From Streptomyces sp. NRRL B-3428 (GTDB taxonomy: Bacteria; Actinomycetota; Actinomycetes; Streptomycetales; Streptomycetaceae), in assembly GCA_000721375.1 (NCBI GenBank), contig JOGW01000003.1, forward strand, positions 558,001 to 622,000: a stretch of 64,000 nt of DNA, given 5' to 3'. The notes under the pieces were generated by a model. That model made no database searches and was not told the DNA's origin. It saw only the letters and a list, made by a program, of their open reading frames with translations. Below, piece by piece: positions 54,012 through 62,674 of the stretch (position 1 is its first letter; every line of letters begins with the position of its first letter). Made by a program: the position numbers and the translations under genes.

Positions 54012-55126
54012 CGGGCAGCCACCTCCTCGCTGTTGTCGGACTTTGTCTTCCGGGCTGCCGCGGCGAGCTCCTCGCCGACGCGCTGCTGCTGACGCTTGAG
54101 GCCCCAGACGCGTACGGCCTCGTACGAGATGACGACCGCCAGGACGATCAGGCCCTGCATGATGACCGCGATCTCCTTGTCGTAACCGCGGTAGTCGAGC
54201 TCCTGCGAGGCCTTGTCCAGCCAGGCCCACAGAAGCGCCGCGAACGCGATGCCGACCGGGTGGTTGCGGCCGAGGAGTGCGATGCCGATGGCGGTGAAGC
54301 CGAGACCCGCGGGGAAGGTCAGGCCGTACGTGTGCGAGTCGCCGAGCAGGATGGGCAGACCGGACAGGCCCGCCAGACCACCCGAGATCAGCATGGCCAT
54401 CAGCACCATGCGCTTGGCGTTCACACCGCTCGCCGCGGCGGCCGACTCGGAGGCGCCGGTGGCGCGCAGGTCGAAGCCGAAGCGGGTGCGGCCGAGGACC
54501 AGCCAGTACACGATGCCGACCAGGACGGCCAGGAAGATCAGACCGTAGACCTTGCCGCCGGCGAGCTCGATGCCGGGAATCCAGCCGGACTCGTGCATCT
54601 CACCGGTGGTCGAGTTGTTGCCGACCGCGACACCGAAGTTCTCGGTCAGGGTCAGCCAGGCGATCAGGCTGGTGGCGATGGCGTTCAGCATGATCGTGGA
54701 GACGACCTCGCTGACCCCGCGGGTGGTCTTGAGTACACCCGCGATACCGGCCCAGAAGGCACCGGTCAGCATCGCGACCAGGATCAGCATCGGGACCTGC
54801 AGGAAGGACGGCAGCGCGATGTGCGCGCCGACCAGTGCGGTGGTCATCGCGGCGAGGCGGTACTGGCCGTCGACACCGATGTTGAACAGGTTCATCCGGA
54901 AGCCGACCGCCACGGCGACGGCGGCCAGGTAGTACATCGTGGCCTGATTGATGATCAGGACCTGGATGTCCGAGAACGTGGCCTGCTCGAACATGATCGA
55001 GTACGGCTCGAACGGGCTCTTGCCCGAGATCAGCAGCACGATCGAGGTCAGCGCCACGGCCACGACCAGCGCGATGGCCGGTCCGGCGAGTGCGAGCAGC
55101 ACCCGCTCCTTGTCGAACTTCTTCAT
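54008..55126 (-). CDS. Nucleoside ABC transporter permease 1 (BMP-type system)
   Basis: Membrane subunit of 372 residues with about nine helices; FDLRATGASESAAAASGVNAKRMVLMAM is the coupling-helix motif (EAA-like) shared with the second permease. It starts at MKKFDKERVLLALAG, with the ATG overlapping the ATPase stop by 4 nt. It probably forms the translocation path with permease 2 for nucleosides bound by the BMP lipoproteins. Confidence 0.93.
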   Translation of the reverse strand: MKKFDKERVLLALAGPAIALVVAVALTSIVLLISGKSPFEPYSIMFEQATFSDIQVLIINQATMYYLAAVAVAVGFRMNLFNIGVDGQYRLAAMTTALVGAHIALPSFLQVPMLILVAMLTGAFWAGIAGVLKTTRGVSEVVSTIMLNAIATSLIAWLTLTENFGVAVGNNSTTGEMHESGWIPGIELAGGKVYGLIFLAVLVGIVYWLVLGRTRFGFDLRATGASESAAAASGVNAKRMVLMAMLISGGLAGLSGLPILLGDSHTYGLTFPAGLGFTAIGIALLGRNHPVGIAFAALLWAWLDKASQELDYRGYDKEIAVIMQGLIVLAVVISYEAVRVWGLKRQQQRVGEELAAAARKTKSDNSEEVAAR

Positions 55127-56784
55127 CGGGCCTCGTCCTCCGGGGCGTCCTGCGTGTCCGGTGCGTCCTGCGGGGCCGGGGCGTCCTCGCGGGCCTCCGC
55201 CTCCAGGAGCGTGGCCTCGCTCAGCTCGGCGTCCTCGTCGTGCTCCAGGTGACCGCTCGCGGCACCCGTCATCGCGGAGCCGAGCTCCTCGGGCGTGATG
55301 GTCGCCGGGTCGGCGTCCGCGACGAGCTTGCCGCGGTAGATCACGCGCAGGGTGTCGGAGAGGCCGATCAGCTCGTCCAGGTCCGCGGAGATCAGAAGGA
55401 CCGCGAGTCCTTCGCGGCGGGCCTCGCGGATCTGGTCCCAGATCTGCGCCTGCGCGCCGACGTCCACACCGCGGGTGGGGTGGGCGGCGATCAGGAAGCG
55501 CGGCTTGTGGCTCATCTCGCGGCCGACGATCAGCTTCTGCTGGTTGCCGCCGGAGAGCGATGCGGCGGTGACGTCGATGCCGGGCGTACGGACGTCGTAC
55601 TCCTCGACGATCCGCCGGGTGTCCTCCTGCGCGGCCTTGAGGTCCAGCCAGACGCCCTTGGCGTTGGGCTTCTCGGTGACGTGACCGAGGATCCGGTTCT
55701 CCCACAGCGGGGATTCGAGGAGGAGGCCGTGGCGGTGGCGGTCTTCGGGGATGTAGCCGATACCGGATTCGCGGCGCTTGCGGGTGGGCTGCGAGGTGAT
55801 CTCGTCGCCGGCGAGGCTGATCGTGCCGGAGTCGGCGCTGTGCAGGCCGATCAGCGCGTCGATCAGCTCGGTCTGGCCGTTGCCCTCGACGCCCGCGATA
55901 CCGAGGACTTCGCCCTCGTGGATCGTGAACGTGATGTCGTCGAGCAGCGCGCGGCCACCCTCACCCTCCAGGCGCAGCTTGTCGACCTGGATCATCGGAC
56001 GGTCGGTGACCGTCGAGTCGCTGGTCTCCGGCGTCGGCAGCGCCGAGCCCACCATCAGCTCCGCCAGCTGGCGCGGCGTGGTCTCGGACGGGATCGCCGT
56101 ACCCACGGTCGTACCGCGGCGGATCACCGTGATGTCGTCCGCGACCGCGAGGACCTCACCGAGCTTGTGCGAGATGAAGATGACCGACAGGCCCTCGGCC
56201 TTGAGCTCGCGCAGGTTGTCGAAGAGTGCGTCGACCTCCTGCGGCACGAGCACCGCCGTCGGCTCGTCGAGGATCAGCGTGCGGGCGCCACGGAAGAGGA
56301 CCTTGAGGATCTCCACGCGCTGGCGGTCGGCGACACCGAGGTCCTCGACCAGGGCGTCGGGGCGGACCCCGAGGCCGTACGCGTCGGAGATCTCTTTGAT
56401 CTTCTTACGGGCCTGGGAGCCGATGCCGTACAGCTTCTCGCTGCCGAGCACCACGTTCTCCAGGACCGTGAGCTGGTCGGCGAGCATGAAGTGCTGGTGC
56501 ACCATGCCGATGCCGCGCGAGATCGCGTCGGCCGGGCTGGACAGGGACACCTGCTCGCCGTTGATCGCGATGGTGCCCTCGTCCGGCTTCTGCATGCCGT
56601 AGAGGATCTTCATCAGCGTCGACTTGCCCGCGCCGTTCTCGCCGACCAGGGCGTGCACGGTGCCCTTGCGGACGCTGAAGTGGATGTCGTGGTTGGCCAC
56701 GACACCGGGGAAGCGCTTGGTGATGCCCGCCAGTTCTACGGCAGGCGCCTGGCCTTCGGCCGGAGGGCTGCTGGACGCTTTGAT
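55123..56784 (-). CDS. Nucleoside ABC transporter ATPase with two nucleotide-binding domains, probable ATC start
   Basis: A double-NBD ATPase of 553 residues like RnsB/NupO and RbsA. The first domain has Walker A GENGAGKST and Walker B TLILDEPTAVL but a degenerate signature; the second has a degenerate Walker A GVEGNGQTE and an intact LSGGNQQK. No ATG, GTG or TTG precedes the first beta-strand VELAGITKRFPG. An ATC codon lies there with AAGGAGA 6 nt upstream, and I take this as the start. The only canonical option, a GTG (56700), would delete the conserved strand and the FPG aromatic that stacks on adenine. Confidence 0.88.
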   Translation of the reverse strand: MKASSSPPAEGQAPAVELAGITKRFPGVVANHDIHFSVRKGTVHALVGENGAGKSTLMKILYGMQKPDEGTIAINGEQVSLSSPADAISRGIGMVHQHFMLADQLTVLENVVLGSEKLYGIGSQARKKIKEISDAYGLGVRPDALVEDLGVADRQRVEILKVLFRGARTLILDEPTAVLVPQEVDALFDNLRELKAEGLSVIFISHKLGEVLAVADDITVIRRGTTVGTAIPSETTPRQLAELMVGSALPTPETSDSTVTDRPMIQVDKLRLEGEGGRALLDDITFTIHEGEVLGIAGVEGNGQTELIDALIGLHSADSGTISLAGDEITSQPTRKRRESGIGYIPEDRHRHGLLLESPLWENRILGHVTEKPNAKGVWLDLKAAQEDTRRIVEEYDVRTPGIDVTAASLSGGNQQKLIVGREMSHKPRFLIAAHPTRGVDVGAQAQIWDQIREARREGLAVLLISADLDELIGLSDTLRVIYRGKLVADADPATITPEELGSAMTGAASGHLEHDEDAELSEATLLEAEAREDAPAPQDAPDTQDAPEDEAR

Positions 56785-56886
56785 GGCGACTCTCCTTGAG
56801 GAAGGGGCGTCCTGCGCAACGCCCCTGGTTCAACGTCTCTGTTGAAGCTCGAATCGAGGGCCGCGTACTGGCCCTCCGGTGGGACT

Positions 56887-56928
56887 GGAACGGGGTACGG
56901 AGAGATGATGCTCGCCGTACCCCGTTCC
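56887..56928. terminator. Hairpin between the BMP lipoprotein and ATPase genes
   Basis: A 14-bp perfect stem GGAACGGGGTACGG/CCGTACCCCGTTCC with a 14-nt loop. It probably acts as a partial terminator or mRNA stabiliser so that the binding protein is made in excess over the ATPase and permeases. Confidence 0.65.
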
Positions 56929-56980
56929 CGTCCTGTGTCACGACGATGAACGCCTGGGCGTTCGCGTCATGACGTAGGTA

Positions 56981-58042
56981 TTACGGGGTGGTCTTCACCT
57001 TGATGGAGCCGTCCTTGATGCCCTCTTCGGCCTTCTTCACGGCCTCCTGCACCTCGGTCATCTTCATGAAGTCGGGGTTGGAGTCGGCGAGAGCGACACC
57101 ACCGGACTTCAGGTCGGCGCGGATCACACCGGTCTCGGGCGAGCCGTCCTGGACGGACTTGGCCAGGTTGAACACCGCGTCGGAGACACCCTTGGTGACC
57201 GAGGTCAGGATGTAGTCCTTGTACTTGGCCAGGGCCTCCTGGCTGTACTGGTCGGAGTCCACGCCGATCGCCCACTTCTTGGCGGCGGCAGCGGCCTCGA
57301 TGGTGCCCTGACCGGCCAGACCGGCGGCGTGGTAGACCACGTCGGCGCCGCCGTCGATCATGCCCTTGGCAGCCTCACGGCCGAGGTCGGGCTTCGAGAA
57401 GCCGTCGAAGTTCGGCGGCTGCGTCAGGTACTGCGAGCGGACCTTGACCGACGGGTCGGTGTCCTTGACGCCCTGCTCGTAACCGGCCTGGAACTTCTTG
57501 ATCAGCGGGGTCTCGACACCGCCGACGAAGCCGACGGTCTTCGACTTGGTCGTCTTGGCGGCGGCCACACCCGCGAGGTAGGAGCCCTGCTCCTCGGAGA
57601 AGACGAGGTCCGCGACGTTCTTCGCCTGGACGGTCTCGTCGTCGACGATGCCGAACGTGGTGTTCGGGAACTTCGCGGCCACGTCCTTGACGGCCGGGGC
57701 GTAGGCGAAGCCGATGCCGATGACCGGGTTGTAGCCCTGCTTGGCCAGCGCGGTCAGGCGCTGGACCTTGTCGGCGTCCGACTCGCCGTCCGAAGGCTCG
57801 ACGTCCTCGCCGCCGATCTTCAGCTCCTTCATCGCGCGCTCCATGCCCGCGTGAGCAGCGTCGTTGAAGGACTGGTCGCCCTTACCGCCGATGTCGTAGG
57901 CGATGGCGACACCCTTGCCCTTGCTGTCGTCCGAGGACGAGGAAGAGCCGGAGTCGGTGGACTTGCCGCCACAGGCGGCAAGGGAGACGGCGAGCGCGGT
58001 GGCAGCAGCGCCTGCAACCGCGAATCGGGACACCCGGTGCAT
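56981..58042 (-). CDS. BMP-family nucleoside-binding lipoprotein (second)
   Basis: Extracytoplasmic nucleoside-binding lipoprotein. The lipobox SLAAC (Cys about 24) follows a normal signal. The body has the BMP/Med pattern: IAYDIGGKGDQSFNDAAHAG (ligand-binding Asp and Phe) and the IGVDSDQY motif near residue 250. At 353 residues it is normal. AAGGAG lies 8 nt before the ATG. It is the first gene of the transporter unit and has a CTACGCGCGTTA box upstream. It is about 60% similar to the neighbouring BMP protein. Confidence 0.95.
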   Translation of the reverse strand: MHRVSRFAVAGAAATALAVSLAACGGKSTDSGSSSSSDDSKGKGVAIAYDIGGKGDQSFNDAAHAGMERAMKELKIGGEDVEPSDGESDADKVQRLTALAKQGYNPVIGIGFAYAPAVKDVAAKFPNTTFGIVDDETVQAKNVADLVFSEEQGSYLAGVAAAKTTKSKTVGFVGGVETPLIKKFQAGYEQGVKDTDPSVKVRSQYLTQPPNFDGFSKPDLGREAAKGMIDGGADVVYHAAGLAGQGTIEAAAAAKKWAIGVDSDQYSQEALAKYKDYILTSVTKGVSDAVFNLAKSVQDGSPETGVIRADLKSGGVALADSNPDFMKMTEVQEAVKKAEEGIKDGSIKVKTTP

Positions 58043-58097
58043 GGGTCGTACTCCTTAGTGCAAGCGCCAGTGAGTGGCGCAGGTTTCGCCGCAGCGT

Positions 58098-58109
58098 AAC
58101 GCGCGTAGA
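58098..58109. promoter_or_regulatory. CTACGCGCGTTA operator-like box upstream of BMP lipoprotein 2
   Basis: A one-sided variant of the nucleoside palindrome (the final AG becomes TA), in context TCTACGCGCGTTACG. A possible -10 TACGCT lies over its right half. Confidence 0.6.
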
Positions 58110-58195
58110 CAAAACTTAAAACCGCTTGGGAACACCTGTTATCGCACTGTGCCTGGAGTCACAGCTTGTCCCTTTTGCCCCGTGCGCCAAAGCAA

Positions 58196-58230
58196 TGCGC
58201 CGGACCAGCGGAAACAGCCGGTCCGGCGCA
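58196..58230. terminator. Hairpin terminator after BMP lipoprotein 1
   Basis: An 11-bp perfect stem TGCGCCGGACC/GGTCCGGCGCA with a 13-nt loop lies 50 nt beyond the stop of the minus-strand gene. Confidence 0.75.
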
Positions 58231-58279
58231 GTGGGTGGTGCTTCGGTGACGATCGGTTATCGCGAGCAGAAGAGGTCGG

Positions 58280-59371
58280 TTACGGCGTGGTCTTCACCGT
58301 GATCGTGCCGTCCTCGATGCCCTTGCGGGCCTTGTCGACCGCCGCGACGAGGTCGGCCATCCCCTTGTACGCCGGGTTGGAGTCGGACAGGCCCACACCG
58401 CCGGCCTTGAGGTCGAAGCGCTGCTCACCGGTGAGCGGCTTGCCCTCGATGACGGACTTGGTGAGGGCGTAGACCGCGCCGCCGACGTCCTTGGTCATCG
58501 AGGTGAGGATGTACGCCTTGTGCTTGGCCAGCGGCTCCTGCAGGTACTGGTCGGAGTCGACGCCGATCGCCCACTTCTTCTCGGCGGCCACTGCTTCGAT
58601 CGAGCCCTGACCGGCGAGGCCCGCGGCGTGGTAGATCACGTCGGCGCCCTCGTCGAGCTGGCCCTTCGCCGCTTCCCGGCCGAGGTCCGGCTTGGAGAAG
58701 CCGTCGAAGTTCGGCGGCTGGGTCAGGTACTGGCTCTTGACCTTGATCGACTTGTCGGTGTCCTGGACGCCCTGGATGAAGCCCGCCTCGAACTTCTTGA
58801 TCAGCGGAATCTCGACACCGCCGATGAAGCCGACCGTCTTGGTCTTGGTGGCCTTCGCGGCGGCGACGCCTGCGAGGTAGGAGCCCTGCTCCTCGCTGAA
58901 GACGAGCGACGCGACGTTCGGCTCCTTGATGGTGTTGTCGTCAATCATCCCGAACGTGGTGTTCGGGAACTTCTTGGAGACCTCGCCGACGGCCTTGGCG
59001 TACACGAAGCCGACGCCGATCACCGGGTTGTAGCCCTGCTTGGCCAGCGCGGTCAGACGCTGGACCTTGTCGGCGTCCGACTCGCCGTCCGAAGGCTCGA
59101 CGTCGGTGCCGCCGATCTTGAACTCCTTCATGGCCTTCTCGTAGCCGGCATGCGCGGCGTCGTTGAAGGACTGGTCGCCCTGTCCACCGATGTCGTACGC
59201 GAGGCCGATGCCCTTGCCCTTGTACGTGCCCGACGAGGACTTGTCGCTGCCCTTGTCGTCGTCCGTGTTCGCCTCTGTGCTGGTCTTCCCACAGGCGCTC
59301 GCCGCGAGGGCGAGGGCGGAGACCGCCACTGCCACTCTGGAGAGCCTCGTTATCCGCCGCTTCTGCCGCAC
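58280..59371 (-). CDS. BMP-family nucleoside-binding lipoprotein (first)
   Basis: A paralog of the next BMP lipoprotein. The signal VRQKRRITRLSRVAVAVSAL ends at lipobox SAC. The same ligand motifs appear: DIGGQGDQSFNDAAHAG and IGVDSDQY. I chose the second of two close GTG codons because AAGGGG lies 8 nt before it; the first is at 59380. The mature proteins differ mostly in the 25-residue linker after the Cys (acidic, Asp/Lys-rich here). A terminator and its own operator copy imply separate transcription. Confidence 0.94.
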   Translation of the reverse strand: MRQKRRITRLSRVAVAVSALALAASACGKTSTEANTDDDKGSDKSSSGTYKGKGIGLAYDIGGQGDQSFNDAAHAGYEKAMKEFKIGGTDVEPSDGESDADKVQRLTALAKQGYNPVIGVGFVYAKAVGEVSKKFPNTTFGMIDDNTIKEPNVASLVFSEEQGSYLAGVAAAKATKTKTVGFIGGVEIPLIKKFEAGFIQGVQDTDKSIKVKSQYLTQPPNFDGFSKPDLGREAAKGQLDEGADVIYHAAGLAGQGSIEAVAAEKKWAIGVDSDQYLQEPLAKHKAYILTSMTKDVGGAVYALTKSVIEGKPLTGEQRFDLKAGGVGLSDSNPAYKGMADLVAAVDKARKGIEDGTITVKTTP

Positions 59372-59449
59372 TGTAGGCACCCCTTCATCCCCAACGCGCC
59401 GCTGCCGACGCCCCATTCGGCGCACGAAGACGCCGGTTTCCGCGCACGG

Positions 59450-59461
59450 TAACGCGCGTAG
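59450..59461. promoter_or_regulatory. CTACGCGCGTTA operator-like box upstream of BMP lipoprotein 1
   Basis: Identical 12-mer to the box upstream of BMP lipoprotein 2, in context TCTACGCGCGTTACC, 79 nt before the start. Confidence 0.6.
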
Positions 59462-59604
59462 AGGTGTGGGGGAACTGGAATCCGGGTGGCCGTTATCGAA
59501 ACGTGGTGAGGGGGGTTACGGCTTGGTTAACCAGTGGCCCGAGCCGCGCAGTTGGGGGCCTGTCCCGGTAGCCTCGCCGCCTGCATCCGTCAGGTGGGGG
59601 GACC

Positions 59605-60120
59605 GTGGGGATTCGACGAGTCGGTACGGCCGCGGCCGTAGTCATCGCCCTGGCGTGGCTGCTGACCGGATGCACTGTGCCCGTCGCCGGCAACGCCGGC
59701 GTGTCCGTGACCGCCGACGGTCGGCTGCTCGGGGTGCTGGCCGTCTGCCATGACCACATCGACGGTGTGACGCTCTACACCGACGACGGAAGCGAGCAGG
59801 GGCGGACCGTCGGCGAGTGGGTTCGCGGTGAACCGGCGACCGGGCTGGTGACCTGGCCGCTCGCCGGCAGCGGCTCCGGCTGGAGCGTCGAACAGCCGAT
59901 GGCCACCGCCCTTGAGTCGAAGCGCAGTTACAGCCTCTACGGCTGGACCCGCGACAACTCCTGGTCGACGGCCGACGTGACCTTCACGCTTGCGCACCTC
60001 GCCGCGATGAAGCCGGGCGAGGTGCGCTACTACGCGGGCGAAGGAGCCGGCGTCGACAAGGACGGCTACAGGACCGCGAGCCTCGGTGCCTTCCGGGACG
60101 AGGCCTGCGCAGGCGGCTGA
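59605..60120 (+). CDS. Hypothetical lipoprotein
   Basis: A 171-residue protein with lipobox LLTGC (Cys about 23) after signal MGIRRVGTAAAVVIALAWLL. The mature part is beta-rich (repeated VSVTADGRLLGVLAV and VTFTLAHL strands) without a known domain. The GTG start has GGTGGGGGG upstream. It is divergent from the BMP genes; a link with them is not shown. A 24-nt tandem duplication follows the stop. Confidence 0.75.
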   Translation: MGIRRVGTAAAVVIALAWLLTGCTVPVAGNAGVSVTADGRLLGVLAVCHDHIDGVTLYTDDGSEQGRTVGEWVRGEPATGLVTWPLAGSGSGWSVEQPMATALESKRSYSLYGWTRDNSWSTADVTFTLAHLAAMKPGEVRYYAGEGAGVDKDGYRTASLGAFRDEACAGG

Positions 60121-60124
60121 GCCA

Positions 60125-60172
60125 GGCCTGGTGACGGCGGTCGACTCAGGCCCGGTGACGGCGGTCGAGCCG
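60125..60172. repeat. 24-nt tandem duplication between two convergent genes
   Basis: Two copies starting GGCC(T/C)GGTGACGGCGG, 21 of 24 bases identical, lying between the lipoprotein stop and the M20 amidohydrolase stop. Confidence 0.8.
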
Positions 60173-60176
60173 GGGC

Positions 60177-61430
60177 TCAGACCCTCGGCGCAGCCGTGCT
60201 GTCCAACAGCGCCGCCGCCGTGAACAGTTCCACTCCCACCGCGATCGCCGACTCGTCCGCGTCGAAGTCGCCCTGGTGCAGATCGCACGTGGTGCGCTCG
60301 CCCGGCCTGCGTACGCCGAGGCGGGCCATCGCGCCCGGGACGTGCTCCAGGTACCAGGAGAAGTCCTCGCCGCCCAGGCTCTGTTCGGTGTCCTCGACCG
60401 AGTGCGGGCCGCGGCGGGCGACCATCGCGTCGCGCAGCAGGTCGGTGACCGCCGGGTCGTTGACGACCGGCGGGACACCGCGGATGTAGTTGATGGCGGA
60501 CTTCGCGCGGTGCAGGTCGGCGACCTCCTGGACCGCGGCGTGCACCATGTCGGGGGCGATGCGCCAGGCGTCGAGATCCAGGCAGCGGACCGTGCCCGAG
60601 AGTTCGGCGTGCTGGGGGATCACGTTGCAGGCGTGGCCCGCTTCGATACGGCCCCAGGTGACGGCCAGACCGGCGCGTGCGTCGACCCTGCGGGCGACCA
60701 GGGCGGGGACGTCGGTGGCGACGCGGGCCGCGGCCGTGACGAGGTCCGTCGTCAGATGCGGGCGGGCCGTGTGGCCGCCCGCACCGTCCAGAGCGATCTC
60801 CAGGCGGTCGCAGGCCGAGGTGATGGCCCCATGGCGCAGACCGATCTTCCCCGCGTCGACCTTGGGGTCGCAGTGCACCGCGATGATCTTGCCGACACCG
60901 TCGAGCACGCCCGAGCCGATGGCGTCCGCCGCCCCGCCCGGGAGGACTTCCTCGGCGGGCTGGAAGACCAGACGTACGGCATGGGGCAGTTGGCCCGAGG
61001 CTTCGAGCTGGGCAAGGACGAGACCCGCACCCAGGACCGCCGTCGTGTGGACGTCATGACCGCAGGCGTGCGCCCGGTCGGGGACCGTGGAGCGGTACGG
61101 GGCCTCGGTCTTGGTGTCCGGGATGGGGAGCGCGTCGATGTCCGCGCGGATGGCGAGCATGGGACGTACGCCGTCCCACGTACCGATGTCGCATACGAGG
61201 CCGGTGCCGGTGTCGAGGACGCGGGGCGAAAGGCCCGCCGCCTCCAGGCGCTTCTTCAGCGCGGCCGTCGTGCGGAACTCCTGATTGCCGAGCTCCGGGT
61301 GCATGTGCATATCGCGCCGGAAGGCGATGAGCTCGGCGCGCAGACCCTCGGGAAGCGTGCCGGGCAGCGCCGCCGCGGCGGCGGCTGCTTCACCCTCTGG
61401 ACCCTCAGGAGTGTCGGTCGTACGGGACAT
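60177..61430 (-). CDS. M20-family amidohydrolase (amidase/carboxypeptidase-like)
   Basis: Metal-dependent hydrolase of the M20 D-type (AmiA/AmiB, HipO-like) that removes N-acyl groups from amino acids or peptides. Metal-site motifs are HMHPELGNQEFRT at the N-terminus, ACGHDVHTTAVLG, FQPAEEVLPGGA (catalytic Glu) and HCDP; a dimerisation lid follows. 417 residues. I chose the ATG 9 nt after AGGGTG. In Mycobacterium two such genes (amiA1, amiB1) sit between lpdA and the nucleoside phosphorylase gene, so this belongs to the same conserved neighbourhood. Confidence 0.92.
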   Translation of the reverse strand: MSRTTDTPEGPEGEAAAAAAALPGTLPEGLRAELIAFRRDMHMHPELGNQEFRTTAALKKRLEAAGLSPRVLDTGTGLVCDIGTWDGVRPMLAIRADIDALPIPDTKTEAPYRSTVPDRAHACGHDVHTTAVLGAGLVLAQLEASGQLPHAVRLVFQPAEEVLPGGAADAIGSGVLDGVGKIIAVHCDPKVDAGKIGLRHGAITSACDRLEIALDGAGGHTARPHLTTDLVTAAARVATDVPALVARRVDARAGLAVTWGRIEAGHACNVIPQHAELSGTVRCLDLDAWRIAPDMVHAAVQEVADLHRAKSAINYIRGVPPVVNDPAVTDLLRDAMVARRGPHSVEDTEQSLGGEDFSWYLEHVPGAMARLGVRRPGERTTCDLHQGDFDADESAIAVGVELFTAAALLDSTAAPRV

Positions 61431-61726
61431 CAGTTGGTTCACCCTGGCAAGCGTACGGCGATGCATGGGCCAACTAAGCCTCGATCAACAAAAGTTCAGC
61501 CGGATTGGGGTAAGAAAGTTGGCTCCGATGCGCATGGAGCCCACGCACGAGGGGTATGAAGTGTGGTTTCCCCAGGCCTCCGGACCGGCCCCTGAACCCG
61601 CAGTCGAGCCGCGCGTGCCGGATCCATTGACAGGCCGCCGCCCCGCGTCGACTCTACCGACCAGTCGGTTTCACTTGCGTACGCCACTTGCGTACGACAT
61701 GACGTGCACGGGACTGGGAGGCAGGC

Positions 61727-62674
61727 GTGGGGGGACAGGCAGCAAGTGGGGGCAGAGCGCGACGAAAGGTGCTCGGCACACTGGCCGCGGGCGGGGCGGC
61801 GGCTCTCCTCGCGGCGGGGACCGCGCCCGCACAGGCCCATCAGGACGGGCACGGACGCCACCACGGCGAGCGCTATGTCGCGCTCGGCGACTCGTACACC
61901 TCGGGTCCCGGCATCCCCGACCAGGTGGACGCGAACTGCGCCCGCTCCAACCGCAATTACCCCTCGGTCGCGGCCGGCAAGCTGCGGCTCACCTCCTTCA
62001 AGGACGTCAGCTGCGGCGGTGCGACCACCGAGCACATGTGGCAGCAGCAGGGCACCAACCCGCCGCAGCTCGACGCGCTCGACAAGCGGACCACGATCGT
62101 CACGGTCGGGATCGGCGGCAACGACATCGGTTTCGGCGAGATCGTCGGCACCTGTACGCAGCTGAGCTTCACCGATCCGAACGGCAATCCCTGCGAGAAG
62201 CGCTACACGGCGGGCGGCACCGACCAGTTGGCGGCGCGGATCGCGAACACAGCACCCAAGATCGAGAAGGTCATCGACGCGATCCACGACCGTGCACCCC
62301 GCGCGCGGGTGTACGTGGTCGGCTACCCGGTGATCGTCCCGGACAGCGGCACGGGCTGCTGGCCGTATGTGCAGTTGGCCAACGGCGACGTGCCGTACAT
62401 GCGCGACACGGGCAAGCGGCTGAACTCGATGCTGCGCTCGGTCGCCCGCGAAAGCCACGCCCGCTTCGTGAACACGTACACCCCGACGATCGGCCACGAC
62501 GTCTGCCAGGCACCTGACGTCCGCTGGGTCGAACCACTCCAGCCGACGAGCCCGGCGGCGCCCTACCACCCGAACGCGAAGGGTGAGGCTGCTATGGCGG
62601 GGGCGGTGCTGAGGGAGATCGGGCGGAGGGGGCACGGGTACGGGTACGGGTACGGGTACGGGCACGATCACTGA
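61727..62674 (+). CDS. Secreted SGNH/GDSL-family hydrolase
   Basis: Exported esterase/lipase-like enzyme, 315 residues. A Tat-like n-region (GGRARRKVLG) and a hydrophobic core end at AQA. The four SGNH blocks are clear: GDSYTSGPG (Ser), SCGGATTEHM (Gly), GIGGNDIGFGE (Asn) and PYHPNAKGEA (His and Asp). Cys pairs near residues 60-110 may form disulfides. The C-terminus ends in a GYGYGYGYG tract from a 6-nt tandem repeat. It resembles the secreted lipase of S. coelicolor. The GTG start is usual. Confidence 0.93.
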   Translation: MGGQAASGGRARRKVLGTLAAGGAAALLAAGTAPAQAHQDGHGRHHGERYVALGDSYTSGPGIPDQVDANCARSNRNYPSVAAGKLRLTSFKDVSCGGATTEHMWQQQGTNPPQLDALDKRTTIVTVGIGGNDIGFGEIVGTCTQLSFTDPNGNPCEKRYTAGGTDQLAARIANTAPKIEKVIDAIHDRAPRARVYVVGYPVIVPDSGTGCWPYVQLANGDVPYMRDTGKRLNSMLRSVARESHARFVNTYTPTIGHDVCQAPDVRWVEPLQPTSPAAPYHPNAKGEAAMAGAVLREIGRRGHGYGYGYGYGHDH

